Assembly (NCBI GenBank): GCA_949127735.1 | Contig: CASBPX010000027.1 | Coordinates: 32,578-96,577, forward strand | Reading direction: 5' to 3' | DNA from: Candidatus Obscuribacterales bacterium | GTDB lineage: Bacteria > Cyanobacteriota > Vampirovibrionia > Obscuribacterales > Obscuribacteraceae | DNA: 64,000 nt | In this document: positions 1 through 8,934 of the stretch, one piece after another | Numbering within the stretch: position 1 is the first letter of the stretch | Layout of the letters: every line of letters starts with the position of its first letter | Program-made: the position numbers and the translations under genes | Notes under the pieces: model-generated | Told to the model about the DNA's origin: nothing | The model's input: only the letters and a program-made list of their open reading frames with translations | The model's database searches: none

Positions 1-1101
1 CCCGTTTTGAAGAATACCCTTGCTAATTGCCTCAGTATTACCCATGGTGCTGGCTACTTGAAAGGCAAAAGCGAGCGTAAAATCTTGTTTGGTTAAAGCC
101 GGCACCGTGCCGTCAGAAAGGGCGGGCCGCTCTGCCAAGATCTTGCATCCCACTGCATAAATAAGACGAACAAAGCCTTTTTCTGACTCGCTCAGATGAT
201 CGCTTTCCAGTACCGATGAAAGTTCAAAGAAATCAACGTAGCCATTGAAATCGAGGTCAACCAGTGTATAAATGCGATCGATGGTGGCAGTCAACTCAGG
301 TGTGAGAGCTAACTTGGCAAAACGTTTATCAGCCGATAAGTGAAGAGGGGCGGTAGTTACTTCACGGGGTCTTTTCGCCCCACGTGGCTTGGGCCAGCCT
401 TCAGCATCAGAATAATTGGCATCATAGACTGGCTCCCCGGGCGGCACCACTCCCCAGTCACGTAAATCTGGTGCACTTTTTAAAGGTGCAGCTTCAGGCA
501 TTTGGAAGGCATCTTGAGAGACGCTGGCATCTTCAAGAGAAAAAGCATTTTGAACAACGCTTGCTTGCACGCTAGATTGCTGTGTAGCAAAAGCGTCTTG
601 AGCCACCGAAGCTTGTTGCGAATAACTGGCATTTTGAGACACACTTGTATGTGGCGCATTGAACGCATCTTGAGTAACATGTGCCATTGCTGAATAGGTG
701 GCATTTTCAGCCACACTAGTGTGCTGCCAGTCAAAAGTATTTTCAAAAACTTTTGCTTCCTGCGTCGGTGCCGCGTTCTGCGATATGGTAACGCCCTGAG
801 AAAGCATAACATCTTGAGCAATATTAGCCTGGCCGCCGTTTTGTCCTGATGAAGGCGACACTGGAGCATTTGGCGCAGTGCCAGCAGCTTGAGCAGGTCC
901 GGAAGTTTGAGCCGGAGCAGAAACACTAATGCCGGAAGTCATAGTATGGAACCAATCTGGCGGAGATGTATCCATACCAAATGTATAAGCAGCATTGCCT
1001 GGTTCGTTTACAAAGAATGAATAACCTGAAGGCGAGCCAGGTAGGTCGCCACCAGCAGCGGTATTATCTTTCTTTTTTTCATTAGTATCTGCTTCAGACA
1101 A
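1..1101 (-). CDS. EF-hand-containing repeat protein, 3' truncated by window edge (TTG start at 1101)
   Basis: Hand translation of the minus strand is open from the TTG at 1101 to base 1; GAGGT Shine-Dalgarno just upstream; canonical EF-hand loop DLDFNGYVDFFE; internal repeats such as SVSQNASYS/SVAQDAF. Missing from the ORF track, probably because it is partial. Confidence 0.75.
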   Translation of the reverse strand, partial: MSEADTNEKKKDNTAAGGDLPGSPSGYSFFVNEPGNAAYTFGMDTSPPDWFHTMTSGISVSAPAQTSGPAQAAGTAPNAPVSPSSGQNGGQANIAQDVMLSQGVTISQNAAPTQEAKVFENTFDWQHTSVAENATYSAMAHVTQDAFNAPHTSVSQNASYSQQASVAQDAFATQQSSVQASVVQNAFSLEDASVSQDAFQMPEAAPLKSAPDLRDWGVVPPGEPVYDANYSDAEGWPKPRGAKRPREVTTAPLHLSADKRFAKLALTPELTATIDRIYTLVDLDFNGYVDFFELSSVLESDHLSESEKGFVRLIYAVGCKILAERPALSDGTVPALTKQDFTLAFAFQVASTMGNTEAISKGILQNG

Positions 1102-1104
1102 TAT

Positions 1105-1794
1105 TTAATAACCTCGACCGCCACCGAGCCATCGGCGTCCGCCCCCCATGCTGTAGCCATAGCCTCCATTGAAGCCGTAACCACCCACCGAGTTGTACGT
1201 GCCATCTCTAGGCGTGTCACCCCAAGAGCAGGCGCCCATTTCACTCTTTAGTTCGTTAAACTGGTTCATCTGCATCTGATTTTCAAATTTTTGCTGATCT
1301 TTGCCATCTTGCACACCCTGGCGCATAGAATTAATATCAGTGTTCAAATTAGCTAGTGTGCTGGTTTGACTGGTGCGCAAATTGCTGATGCACTGCTCTA
1401 ACTGGTCGATATAAGCCTGTTGTTTAGCGCGATAAGCATTGTCTTGCATCAACCATTGCTGCAAGACCCTCATTTCACCAGCCTTGGAACCAGCCAGCGA
1501 TGGTGATTTGCTTTTATTTTGCTCGAGTTGAGCAATACGCTCTTCGGCATACAGCCTGTAGGCATTGGTTTTCGCCTGCTCCGCGGCCAGTTTGTTCTCA
1601 GCCGATGTTTCAGAAGTCTGATATTGATTAATCATGGCCTGGTCAGTATTTAGCATTTCTTGCTCGTCGCGATAAATGCTCTGATTTGCCCCGGCAACCT
1701 GGGCGGTTGCAGCGGGCGCATATGCCAGACTGGCCAAAGACATAGTGGTCAAAATCAGCTGATAAATTCTGAAACTGAATCTGTTGACAAACAT
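1105..1794 (-). CDS. Secreted coiled-coil protein with Gly/Tyr/Arg-rich C-terminus
   Basis: ORF 1105..1893; ATG at 1794 is preceded by GAGGAAGAAG and gives a signal-peptide-like N-terminus (MFVNRFSFRIYQLILTTMSLASLAYAPAATAQ); Gln/Glu-rich helical core; GGYGFNGGYGYSMGGGRRWLGGGRGY tail. Confidence 0.7.
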   Translation of the reverse strand: MFVNRFSFRIYQLILTTMSLASLAYAPAATAQVAGANQSIYRDEQEMLNTDQAMINQYQTSETSAENKLAAEQAKTNAYRLYAEERIAQLEQNKSKSPSLAGSKAGEMRVLQQWLMQDNAYRAKQQAYIDQLEQCISNLRTSQTSTLANLNTDINSMRQGVQDGKDQQKFENQMQMNQFNELKSEMGACSWGDTPRDGTYNSVGGYGFNGGYGYSMGGGRRWLGGGRGY

Positions 1795-1889
1795 AACTTC
1801 TTCCTCTGCACCTTCACCAAGCTTTCTATACCCGCTCAGGGGCCATAGCCACGCTTTGAAAAATGAGACAAAAATGAAGATTTTGCAGG

Positions 1890-3686
1890 TCAACAGCTAA
1901 CGCTAAGCTTACTCATTTGGAAGATATGGGGCTCAACCAACACTTTCACGCTGGGTTGAAATGGGCTGCCGATCTTTACCTGATTTTTAGGCAATGCCTG
2001 ATTATTAGAAGATACCTGATTTTTAGACGACACGCGGGCCAATTCAGTCATTAATACTCGCATGCGATCATAAGTGTTTATATCGAGCCCGCTCCATGAA
2101 CAATCACTGTCGACAGAACTAGGTTGGTGGTCAGCATCTACTAAACATCCGTCACTAAAGGTCAAAATGCGATGTTCGCCGTCAAAAAATTCAATGCGAC
2201 TATTCAACAAAATTGTTAGTTTTTTCGCTTGCAAATACATCTTAGCGCTGCGCATTAAAATGCCGTAGATCATCTCCAGAACATCATTTTCGTCTAGTTC
2301 GCGCTCTTCGTCAATTTCGTTGTCAGCCTCTTCATCGGCCTGTTCATCTGTCTGGTCATCTGGCTGGTCCACAACTATCAACTGACTTTCTGTGCCATCC
2401 ACCAACTGAGATTGAAGTGCTAACAATTTCAGCAGTTGCTCTTCTTCACGTTTAAGAGCGCGTAAGGCATTGACCTCGGCACGGAGAAGCACCATGCCCA
2501 GTGCCAGAAACTTTCTCGCAGTTATTTGTTGTAGAGAATAATCGGCAAGCATTCTATTTTGTAAGAATAGTGCGAAGGCAGCGCCAATCACCTCTTCTCC
2601 CACCAGACCCCAGAATATCTCGGACGGCCGAGAGCCGCTCTGCAAAGCCTGCAATAAATCGAGCAGCGGTTTAAATTGATCGCTGACAAAAGGGCCAAAT
2701 TTAAAGTTGCTATCCTGGTTAAGTGAGCTTGCAGTAAAATCATGATTATAAAAACTGAGGAAGCGGCCGCGCTCACGCAAAGCCCTGTTGTAGGGCGGAT
2801 CGTGATGTTTGATCAGATCTGTTTCGAGTAGAGCGGCCTCAAGCGGAGTGGCCACAACTGTCACCGCCACATCAAAAATTTGGCTAATTAGCTCTTTGGT
2901 TTTAGAATCTTTACCTTTGCGTCCGCGAAAATAACTGTTGACACGGCTTTTTAACGAAGTGGCCTTGCCCACATAGAGAATTTTGCCTTCGGCATTAAGC
3001 ATCCGATAGATGCCTGGCCGATCTGGCAGATCAAGCCGCTTCAGTCTTTCCATCGGAATGGCATAAGCATTTTTCTTAGCTTGAGTTTTAACTAGCGGCT
3101 TACTCAACAACTTAAGCAACTGGTCGCTATCTTCAATGCCCAGCGCTGACAAATCTGATAGCAATCTCTGCCAGATAAAGAATGTGGCTTCCACATGACA
3201 CGATGATCGTTTCATTTCAGAAAGGCTCAAGCCGAAGTAGCCACCCAACGCCCGGATAGCACGTGATGGTAAATCAGGATAAAGCCTTTTGGCAATCTGA
3301 CAGGTGCAAATAAACTTAAATGGTGCGTCCACCGCATGATCGGCAAAAAGTTGCCCAACAAAACTTTCTTCAAACTGTGCGTAATGTGCCACCACAAATC
3401 TAACCGGTCCAAATGAACCGTCACCGATTTGCCCCATCAACTCTGCCACTACATCTGCCGGTCTGTGGGCTGTGGCCATATCAGCAGCTGTAATGCCGGT
3501 AATGCGCTGAATACGCATCGGTAATTCTTGATCGTCGGGCAGCCGTAACAGCCGATTTACTATTGTAGGCTTTGTGTCGCTAACGCCACTCAAAGACCAG
3601 CCCAGTTCAAGCACATGCGCCGTTTTTGGAGTAGCACCAGTTGTCTGGCAATCTAAAAATAGAACTTTTTCTTCAGCTAGTTTCAC
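1890..3686 (-). CDS. DnaQ-like exonuclease-fold domain fused to UvrC/Cho-type GIY-YIG endonuclease domain
   Basis: N-terminus LFLDCQTTGATPKTAHVLELGW resembles DEDDh exonucleases; RPGIYRMLNAEGKILYVGKATSLKSRVNSYF...LEAALLETDLIKHHDPPYN is a GIY-YIG domain. Confidence 0.8.
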   Translation of the reverse strand: MKLAEEKVLFLDCQTTGATPKTAHVLELGWSLSGVSDTKPTIVNRLLRLPDDQELPMRIQRITGITAADMATAHRPADVVAELMGQIGDGSFGPVRFVVAHYAQFEESFVGQLFADHAVDAPFKFICTCQIAKRLYPDLPSRAIRALGGYFGLSLSEMKRSSCHVEATFFIWQRLLSDLSALGIEDSDQLLKLLSKPLVKTQAKKNAYAIPMERLKRLDLPDRPGIYRMLNAEGKILYVGKATSLKSRVNSYFRGRKGKDSKTKELISQIFDVAVTVVATPLEAALLETDLIKHHDPPYNRALRERGRFLSFYNHDFTASSLNQDSNFKFGPFVSDQFKPLLDLLQALQSGSRPSEIFWGLVGEEVIGAAFALFLQNRMLADYSLQQITARKFLALGMVLLRAEVNALRALKREEEQLLKLLALQSQLVDGTESQLIVVDQPDDQTDEQADEEADNEIDEERELDENDVLEMIYGILMRSAKMYLQAKKLTILLNSRIEFFDGEHRILTFSDGCLVDADHQPSSVDSDCSWSGLDINTYDRMRVLMTELARVSSKNQVSSNNQALPKNQVKIGSPFQPSVKVLVEPHIFQMSKLSVSC

Positions 3687-6144
3687 TTAAAACTCTATCC
3701 TTAACAGCTAAATCTTGACTTTGCCAAAACGATTGAATATCTGCAATGATGCTGGCTGATACTAGCTCACTGACCTGCTTATCGAACCAATCGGCGGGCA
3801 TTGAATCGGCATATTGTTTTTGAATAAAACGCTGATCCATCAGCACAATTAATCCGCGGTCATCGCCTGAGCGAATAACTCTGCCTGCCGCTTGAATTAC
3901 TTTAGCCATGGCCGGATAAACATAGGCATAATCGAAACCATTGCCATAGCGTTTATCGTAATATTGTCTAATTTGCTCTCTTTCAAAATTGAAATTAGGC
4001 AGACCCGGCCCCACAATAATCGCACCAATAATCATTTCGCCCGGATAATCTACCCCTTCAGCAAAAACCCCACCCTGTACAGCAAAAACTAGAGTGGGCG
4101 AGTCTGATTTAGCCAGTGATTCCATAATACTTTTGGCTTTAGCCTGAGTAATTTCACTATCTTGTTTGAGCAGTAAAACGGAGTTGGGCAATTTTTCTTT
4201 TATGAGATCGTGCACACTGCCAAGAAATGCAAAGCTGGGGAAGAAAACAAAATAATTGCCAGGCTTAACTTGCACAATGCGGGCGATACCATCGGCAATT
4301 TTGCCAAAATTTCTCTGCCGATCAGAATATTTTGTTGATACTTGAGGAATAACAAGAAGCTTGCGGTGCTCTTTAGGAAACGGGCTTGTATACTCACGCT
4401 TAGAAAGCTCAGGGTCATCCAGCCCGGAGAGTTGAGCAAAATAATCAAATGGCTTAATGGTGGCAGAAAATGCCACCACGTGAGCAAACTCTTTATGAGC
4501 CACTTTGAGTTTGGCCGACGCGTCGCAGCAAACTACTTTCAGCGCTTCATCGATGGTGCCGTCACGCAATTTATTGCGGGTATAAAGGTGAAAAAATTCA
4601 TCACCTTCATAATCAACGGCATCAATAAAATCGTTAAAATAGTGCATGATTGCCATCAGCGGATCTGACCCCGGGCTGCTGTCAGCGGCCTTGCTGGCGA
4701 TTCTCCGAACCACCAGGTCTTGCAAAGCCGGCAGGGCCTCGCCAAATAAGTCACGCGAAATGGTGATGCGCGATTCTTTATATCCGACCATGCGGCCAAC
4801 GTTGGCAATCACAAATTGAATTTTAGAGACAACAGCTCTGGCTTCCACCACCTGATCAAAGGGCAGTGATGCCAGCTCAAGGGCGAGATTGGCAATTACT
4901 GATGAATTCAAACTTTTACTGTAATAATCAACTGCCCGCTGTGGCAAATTATGAGCTTCGTCAATGACCAGATTAGGCTTCTGCGCCGTTTTACTGAGGC
5001 TGTAAGTAAATCTTCCCAGGGTGTTGCGCGGCGAGAAAACATAATTATAATCGCCGATCACAACGTCTGCCGCTGCCACCGCATCTAGTGAGGCCTCAAA
5101 GGGGCAAACTTGATACTGCTGTCCAATTTCTTTGAAAGCATCTGCAGTGAGGCTGGTCATTTCAGCCATTTTCTCAACAACTCTATGCTCGCTCATTTTT
5201 TCATAATAGTCGCGGGCGTACTCGCAATATCCCGGATTGCAAATAACTTCTTCTTTTAAACACATTTTTGCCTTGGCATTGAGAGTCAAAGCTTTAATGG
5301 CAGCGCCACCATCTTGCAACCTGGTTATCGCTTCTTGCGCTACAGAATGCTGACTATTTTTGGGAGTGACGTAGACCAGTTTTTGACCACGGCGCAAACT
5401 GTCTTGCAATAGCGGAAATATTACGCCGATGGTTTTGCCAAGACCTGTAGGAGCCTGCACCAGCACTTGATGCTTGCTTTCAATATCGGTGGACAGTTCA
5501 TCGACTAATTCTTTTTGGCCCACACGCAATTTCGTAAAGGGAAATATTAATCGCCCTGCCATTTCCATGCGACGAGCGCGCGCATCTTCTTCAGCTTTAA
5601 CTTCTTCTTCAAGTTCGGCCATACGCAGAGCAAGCCACTTTTCGTAAAGTGGAACCTGAAAATCGTATTCGAGAACATCAACTTTATCAAATGTATTCGA
5701 AGTCACTAAAAATCTAGTGCGCGGCACCACTTCTCGCTCTAAATATAAAATGTACGCGTAGGTGGCCAACTGCAAACTGTATGGATGCTCGTGATCGCTG
5801 GCCAGTTTTTGTAACAACTCCACTGGCGAAGTCGAGCTTTTGATCTCTTCAATTTCTGGTATCAAACCATCGACAAAACCATCGATGCGACCCGATACAC
5901 TGAAAATATAATTTGCCCCTTCAAATTTGTGGGCAGCCTTCACTTCGGCTTTGTAAATAGGAAAAAGGCGCTGACGTTCCTTTTGAATTTTTCCATGCAA
6001 CTGCCGGCCTTCGGCAGCCAGTGCCAATGGCCCGCCAAATAATTGACCATAGCCGCTGTTGACCTCGATGCTGCCTGTACGTGGACAGGGCATAGCGAAG
6101 TCTCTTACACCTATCACTACTGTTTTTTTTGCAGACTTCGACAC
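3673..6144 (-). CDS. XPD/DinG-family Fe-S helicase with N-terminal PD-(D/E)XK (Cas4-like) nuclease domain
   Basis: GRIDGFVDGLIPEIEEIKSS (PD-(D/E)XK pattern), Walker A APTGLGKT, four-Cys cluster (MCLKEEVICNPGYCEY...CPFEA), DEAH box DEAHNL, motif VI QAAGRVIRS; 14-bp overlap with the downstream gene. Confidence 0.85.
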   Translation of the reverse strand: MSKSAKKTVVIGVRDFAMPCPRTGSIEVNSGYGQLFGGPLALAAEGRQLHGKIQKERQRLFPIYKAEVKAAHKFEGANYIFSVSGRIDGFVDGLIPEIEEIKSSTSPVELLQKLASDHEHPYSLQLATYAYILYLEREVVPRTRFLVTSNTFDKVDVLEYDFQVPLYEKWLALRMAELEEEVKAEEDARARRMEMAGRLIFPFTKLRVGQKELVDELSTDIESKHQVLVQAPTGLGKTIGVIFPLLQDSLRRGQKLVYVTPKNSQHSVAQEAITRLQDGGAAIKALTLNAKAKMCLKEEVICNPGYCEYARDYYEKMSEHRVVEKMAEMTSLTADAFKEIGQQYQVCPFEASLDAVAAADVVIGDYNYVFSPRNTLGRFTYSLSKTAQKPNLVIDEAHNLPQRAVDYYSKSLNSSVIANLALELASLPFDQVVEARAVVSKIQFVIANVGRMVGYKESRITISRDLFGEALPALQDLVVRRIASKAADSSPGSDPLMAIMHYFNDFIDAVDYEGDEFFHLYTRNKLRDGTIDEALKVVCCDASAKLKVAHKEFAHVVAFSATIKPFDYFAQLSGLDDPELSKREYTSPFPKEHRKLLVIPQVSTKYSDRQRNFGKIADGIARIVQVKPGNYFVFFPSFAFLGSVHDLIKEKLPNSVLLLKQDSEITQAKAKSIMESLAKSDSPTLVFAVQGGVFAEGVDYPGEMIIGAIIVGPGLPNFNFEREQIRQYYDKRYGNGFDYAYVYPAMAKVIQAAGRVIRSGDDRGLIVLMDQRFIQKQYADSMPADWFDKQVSELVSASIIADIQSFWQSQDLAVKDRVLSETS

Positions 6145-6225
6145 TAGCGAAGGATTACCGATTATTCAAAAAAACGATTACATAGATACGTATGGTATAG
6201 GTGATCGGGCGCACAGTCAATCGAT

Positions 6226-6546
6226 TTATCTGCGTCCACCAAACTGATCAGCTGTGGTGATTTGCTCTCCGCAATGTGTACAGCGGGGAAAATCGCCGTC
6301 CCATGCCCCTTTAGGGAAGACATGACCATTTAGCGAGCAAGAAGAATGATTTTTCTTGCTCGGCAGAAGATCGGCAAGAGCACTGAAGATTCCTGCCCAA
6401 AAGCCTTGAATGCCTTTGATGAGTTTGACAACCGGGCTATCTTCTTTTGTTTGCACTGTTTTGAGCGTTTTAAGCTCGCTATGAGTCATGCGCCCAGCGC
6501 GCCTACCTGGCCTTGCCTCTGGCGGTTGCTCACCTTGTTCATCCAT
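6226..6546 (-). CDS. Small hypothetical protein with C-terminal zinc-binding-like motif
   Basis: ATG at 6546 preceded by GGAGA; C-terminus CSLNGHVFPKGAWDGDFPRCTHCGEQ has Cys/His ligand spacing. Confidence 0.55.
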   Translation of the reverse strand: MDEQGEQPPEARPGRRAGRMTHSELKTLKTVQTKEDSPVVKLIKGIQGFWAGIFSALADLLPSKKNHSSCSLNGHVFPKGAWDGDFPRCTHCGEQITTADQFGGRR

Positions 6547-6737
6547 TCTCCAATTCCTCTCAACCACCGATACAGAACAGCCAACTCTTGACTGCCATTC
6601 TATTCCCTTTTCCACCTATTTGCACTAAAAGAAAGTTACAGTCTGGCACTAAGTCTTACAGCGAGCGATGCTTGGTGGTAGCCTTTGCTAGTCTATATCT
6701 ATATTAAAACCGTTTCTTAGGAACCGCGAAAAAAACC

Positions 6738-8792
6738 ATGGCAAAAACAGTCGGAATCGATCTTGGAACAACAAACTCTGTCGTAGCAGTGATGGAGGGT
6801 GGCCGCGCCACCGTCATCGCAAACTCTGAAGGCGGTCGCACCACACCTTCAGTTGTAGCCTTCAACAAAACTGGTGAACGGCTTGTGGGGCTTCTGGCCC
6901 GCAGGCAAGCTGTAGTCAATCCGGTCAATACAATTTACTCAATCAAGCGCTTCATCGGCAGACGCTTTAACGAAGTATCAGAAGAGTGCAAAATTGTCTC
7001 GTATAAAGTAAAAGAATCATCAGATGGCGGCGTGCGCGTGATGATTTCAGACAAGGAATATACGCCGGAAGAAATTTCAGCCATGATTCTGCGCAAATTG
7101 AAAGAAGACGCTGAAAAATATCTGGGCGAGAAAGTAGACAGTGCCGTAATTACAGTACCGGCCTATTTCAATGACTCCCAAAGACAATCAACTAAAAACT
7201 CGGGAACTATTGCCGGTCTCGAAGTGCTACGCATCATCAACGAACCCACTGCAGCAGCGCTCGCATATGGTGTCGAGAAAAAAGGCAAAGACGAAACCAT
7301 TCTAGTTTTCGATCTTGGCGGCGGTACATTTGACGTTTCCATATTAGAAGTGAGCGATGGTTTAATTGAAGTTAAATCAACCTCAGGCGACACTCACCTG
7401 GGTGGCGACGATTTCGATCACGCGCTTGTACAGTGGATTGCCACCGAATTTCAAAATAGCGAATCGATTGATTTACGCAAAGATCCACAAGCTCTGCAGC
7501 GCTTAACTGAAGCTGCGGAAAAAGCAAAAATAGAACTTTCATCTGTGACTGAAACTGTCATCTCGTTGCCTTTCATCACTGCCAATGATCAAGGGCCCAA
7601 GCACCTTGACATGAAGCTGACACGTTCGCGTTTCAATGAGCTCACACACGCTCTTGTTGAACGTTGCAAACAGCCAATCGAACAGGCCATGGCCGACGCT
7701 AAACTGACCTATAACGAAATCGATGAAGTGGTGCTGGTGGGTGGCTCAACTCGTATTCCTGCAGTCAAAGATCTTGTCAAAAGCCTGACTGGCGGTAAAG
7801 AGCCAAATCAGAGCGTTAATCCTGATGAAGTGGTGGCAGTAGGTGCCGCACTGCAAGCAGGCGTGCTCTCTGGTGAAGTAACAGATCTGGTGCTTCTCGA
7901 TGTCACTCCGCTGTCTCTTGGTATTGAAACCTTAGGTGGTGTTTTCTCCAAATTGGTGGAACGTAACACCACTATTCCTTGCCATAAAACCCAACTCTGT
8001 TCAACTGCTGCCGACAATCAAACTGCAGTAGACATTGTGATTTTCCAGGGCGAGCGCCAAATGGCGAGAGACAACAAAAAATTAGGCAATTTTAGCTTAG
8101 ATGGCATCGCCCCTGGTGCCCGAGGCGCATCGCGCATCGAAGTATCATTCGATATTGATGCCAGCGGCATAGTAAAAGTTTCGGCCAAAGACTTGGGCAC
8201 CGGCAAAGAACAAAATGTCACCATCACCGCCAGTACCAATCTAACCAAAGAAGATATTGAGCGTATGGTTTCAGAAGCTGCTGAAAATGCCGAAGGTGAC
8301 AAAAAGACCAGAGCCCTGGCCGACCTGCGCAATGAGGCTGACGGCCTGATTTACACTATTGAAAATCAAATGCGCGATCTTGGCAAAGGCTTAACCGATG
8401 CCTCGAAAGCAAAAGCCGAAGACATCATTGGTAAATTGCGCGGTCAAGTAGCTGCCGAGGCTGAAGAAGCCGAAATCAGAGAGACCATGAACGAGCTGCG
8501 CGGCCATGTTGTCATCATGGACCAGGAAGGCAACGAATACAAGCAGAAACAAGCGGCTGAAGCCGCCTCTGGTGAAGGCACAGAAGAAAAAGCTGAAGGT
8601 GAAAAAGCTGAGGCTGAAGCCAAAGCCGAGGGTGACGCTGCAACCGCAGACGAGGCCAAGGCAGAAGGCGAAGGCCAAAGCGAAGATGATGCCGAAGAAG
8701 TTAAGCCTGAAGGCAGCAACGGTAATTCTAATCACGAAGCCAAGGCTGAAGACGGAGCTGGCGCCGAAGAAGAAGCCGGAGCGGCAAAATAA
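6738..8792 (+). CDS. dnaK: Chaperone protein DnaK (Hsp70)
   Basis: [60 protein letters not shown]; Ala/Glu/Lys-rich C-terminal tail. Confidence 0.97.
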   Translation: MAKTVGIDLGTTNSVVAVMEGGRATVIANSEGGRTTPSVVAFNKTGERLVGLLARRQAVVNPVNTIYSIKRFIGRRFNEVSEECKIVSYKVKESSDGGVRVMISDKEYTPEEISAMILRKLKEDAEKYLGEKVDSAVITVPAYFNDSQRQSTKNSGTIAGLEVLRIINEPTAAALAYGVEKKGKDETILVFDLGGGTFDVSILEVSDGLIEVKSTSGDTHLGGDDFDHALVQWIATEFQNSESIDLRKDPQALQRLTEAAEKAKIELSSVTETVISLPFITANDQGPKHLDMKLTRSRFNELTHALVERCKQPIEQAMADAKLTYNEIDEVVLVGGSTRIPAVKDLVKSLTGGKEPNQSVNPDEVVAVGAALQAGVLSGEVTDLVLLDVTPLSLGIETLGGVFSKLVERNTTIPCHKTQLCSTAADNQTAVDIVIFQGERQMARDNKKLGNFSLDGIAPGARGASRIEVSFDIDASGIVKVSAKDLGTGKEQNVTITASTNLTKEDIERMVSEAAENAEGDKKTRALADLRNEADGLIYTIENQMRDLGKGLTDASKAKAEDIIGKLRGQVAAEAEEAEIRETMNELRGHVVIMDQEGNEYKQKQAAEAASGEGTEEKAEGEKAEAEAKAEGDAATADEAKAEGEGQSEDDAEEVKPEGSNGNSNHEAKAEDGAGAEEEAGAAK

Positions 8793-8841
8793 AGGTTCGC
8801 CTAAGCTCCAGCCGGTTTTAATGGCAACCATATATAATGAT

Positions 8842-8874
8842 GCCCTGGCCCACGCCGGGGCTCATTTACTTTTT
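8842..8874 (+). terminator. Putative intrinsic terminator downstream of dnaK
   Basis: GCCCTGGC-CCAC-GCCGGGGC (8 bp stem with one U-G) followed by TCATTTACTTTTT. Confidence 0.6.
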
Positions 8875-8876
8875 GC

Positions 8877-8903
8877 CGGTTACGCCTAATTCGGCAGTAA
8901 CCG
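8877..8903 (+). promoter_or_regulatory. Stem-loop upstream of the hydrolase gene
   Basis: CGGTTAC-GCC-taattc-GGC-a-GTAACCG. Confidence 0.4.
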
Positions 8904-8934
8904 CAGTAGGTGACTTGTTAGGATAACTGTCTAA

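Noticed and set aside
480-926. 148-aa ORF on the minus strand (and 1008..1244)
   Set aside because: Out of frame with the hand-read EF-hand CDS spanning 1..1101; composition looks like a shadow frame.
6616-6737. CIRCE heat-shock operator upstream of dnaK
   Set aside because: No TTAGCACTC-N9-GAGTGCTAA-like inverted repeat visible.
8018-8831. Antisense ORFs opposite dnaK
   Set aside because: Overlap a certain dnaK CDS; typical antisense shadow ORFs.
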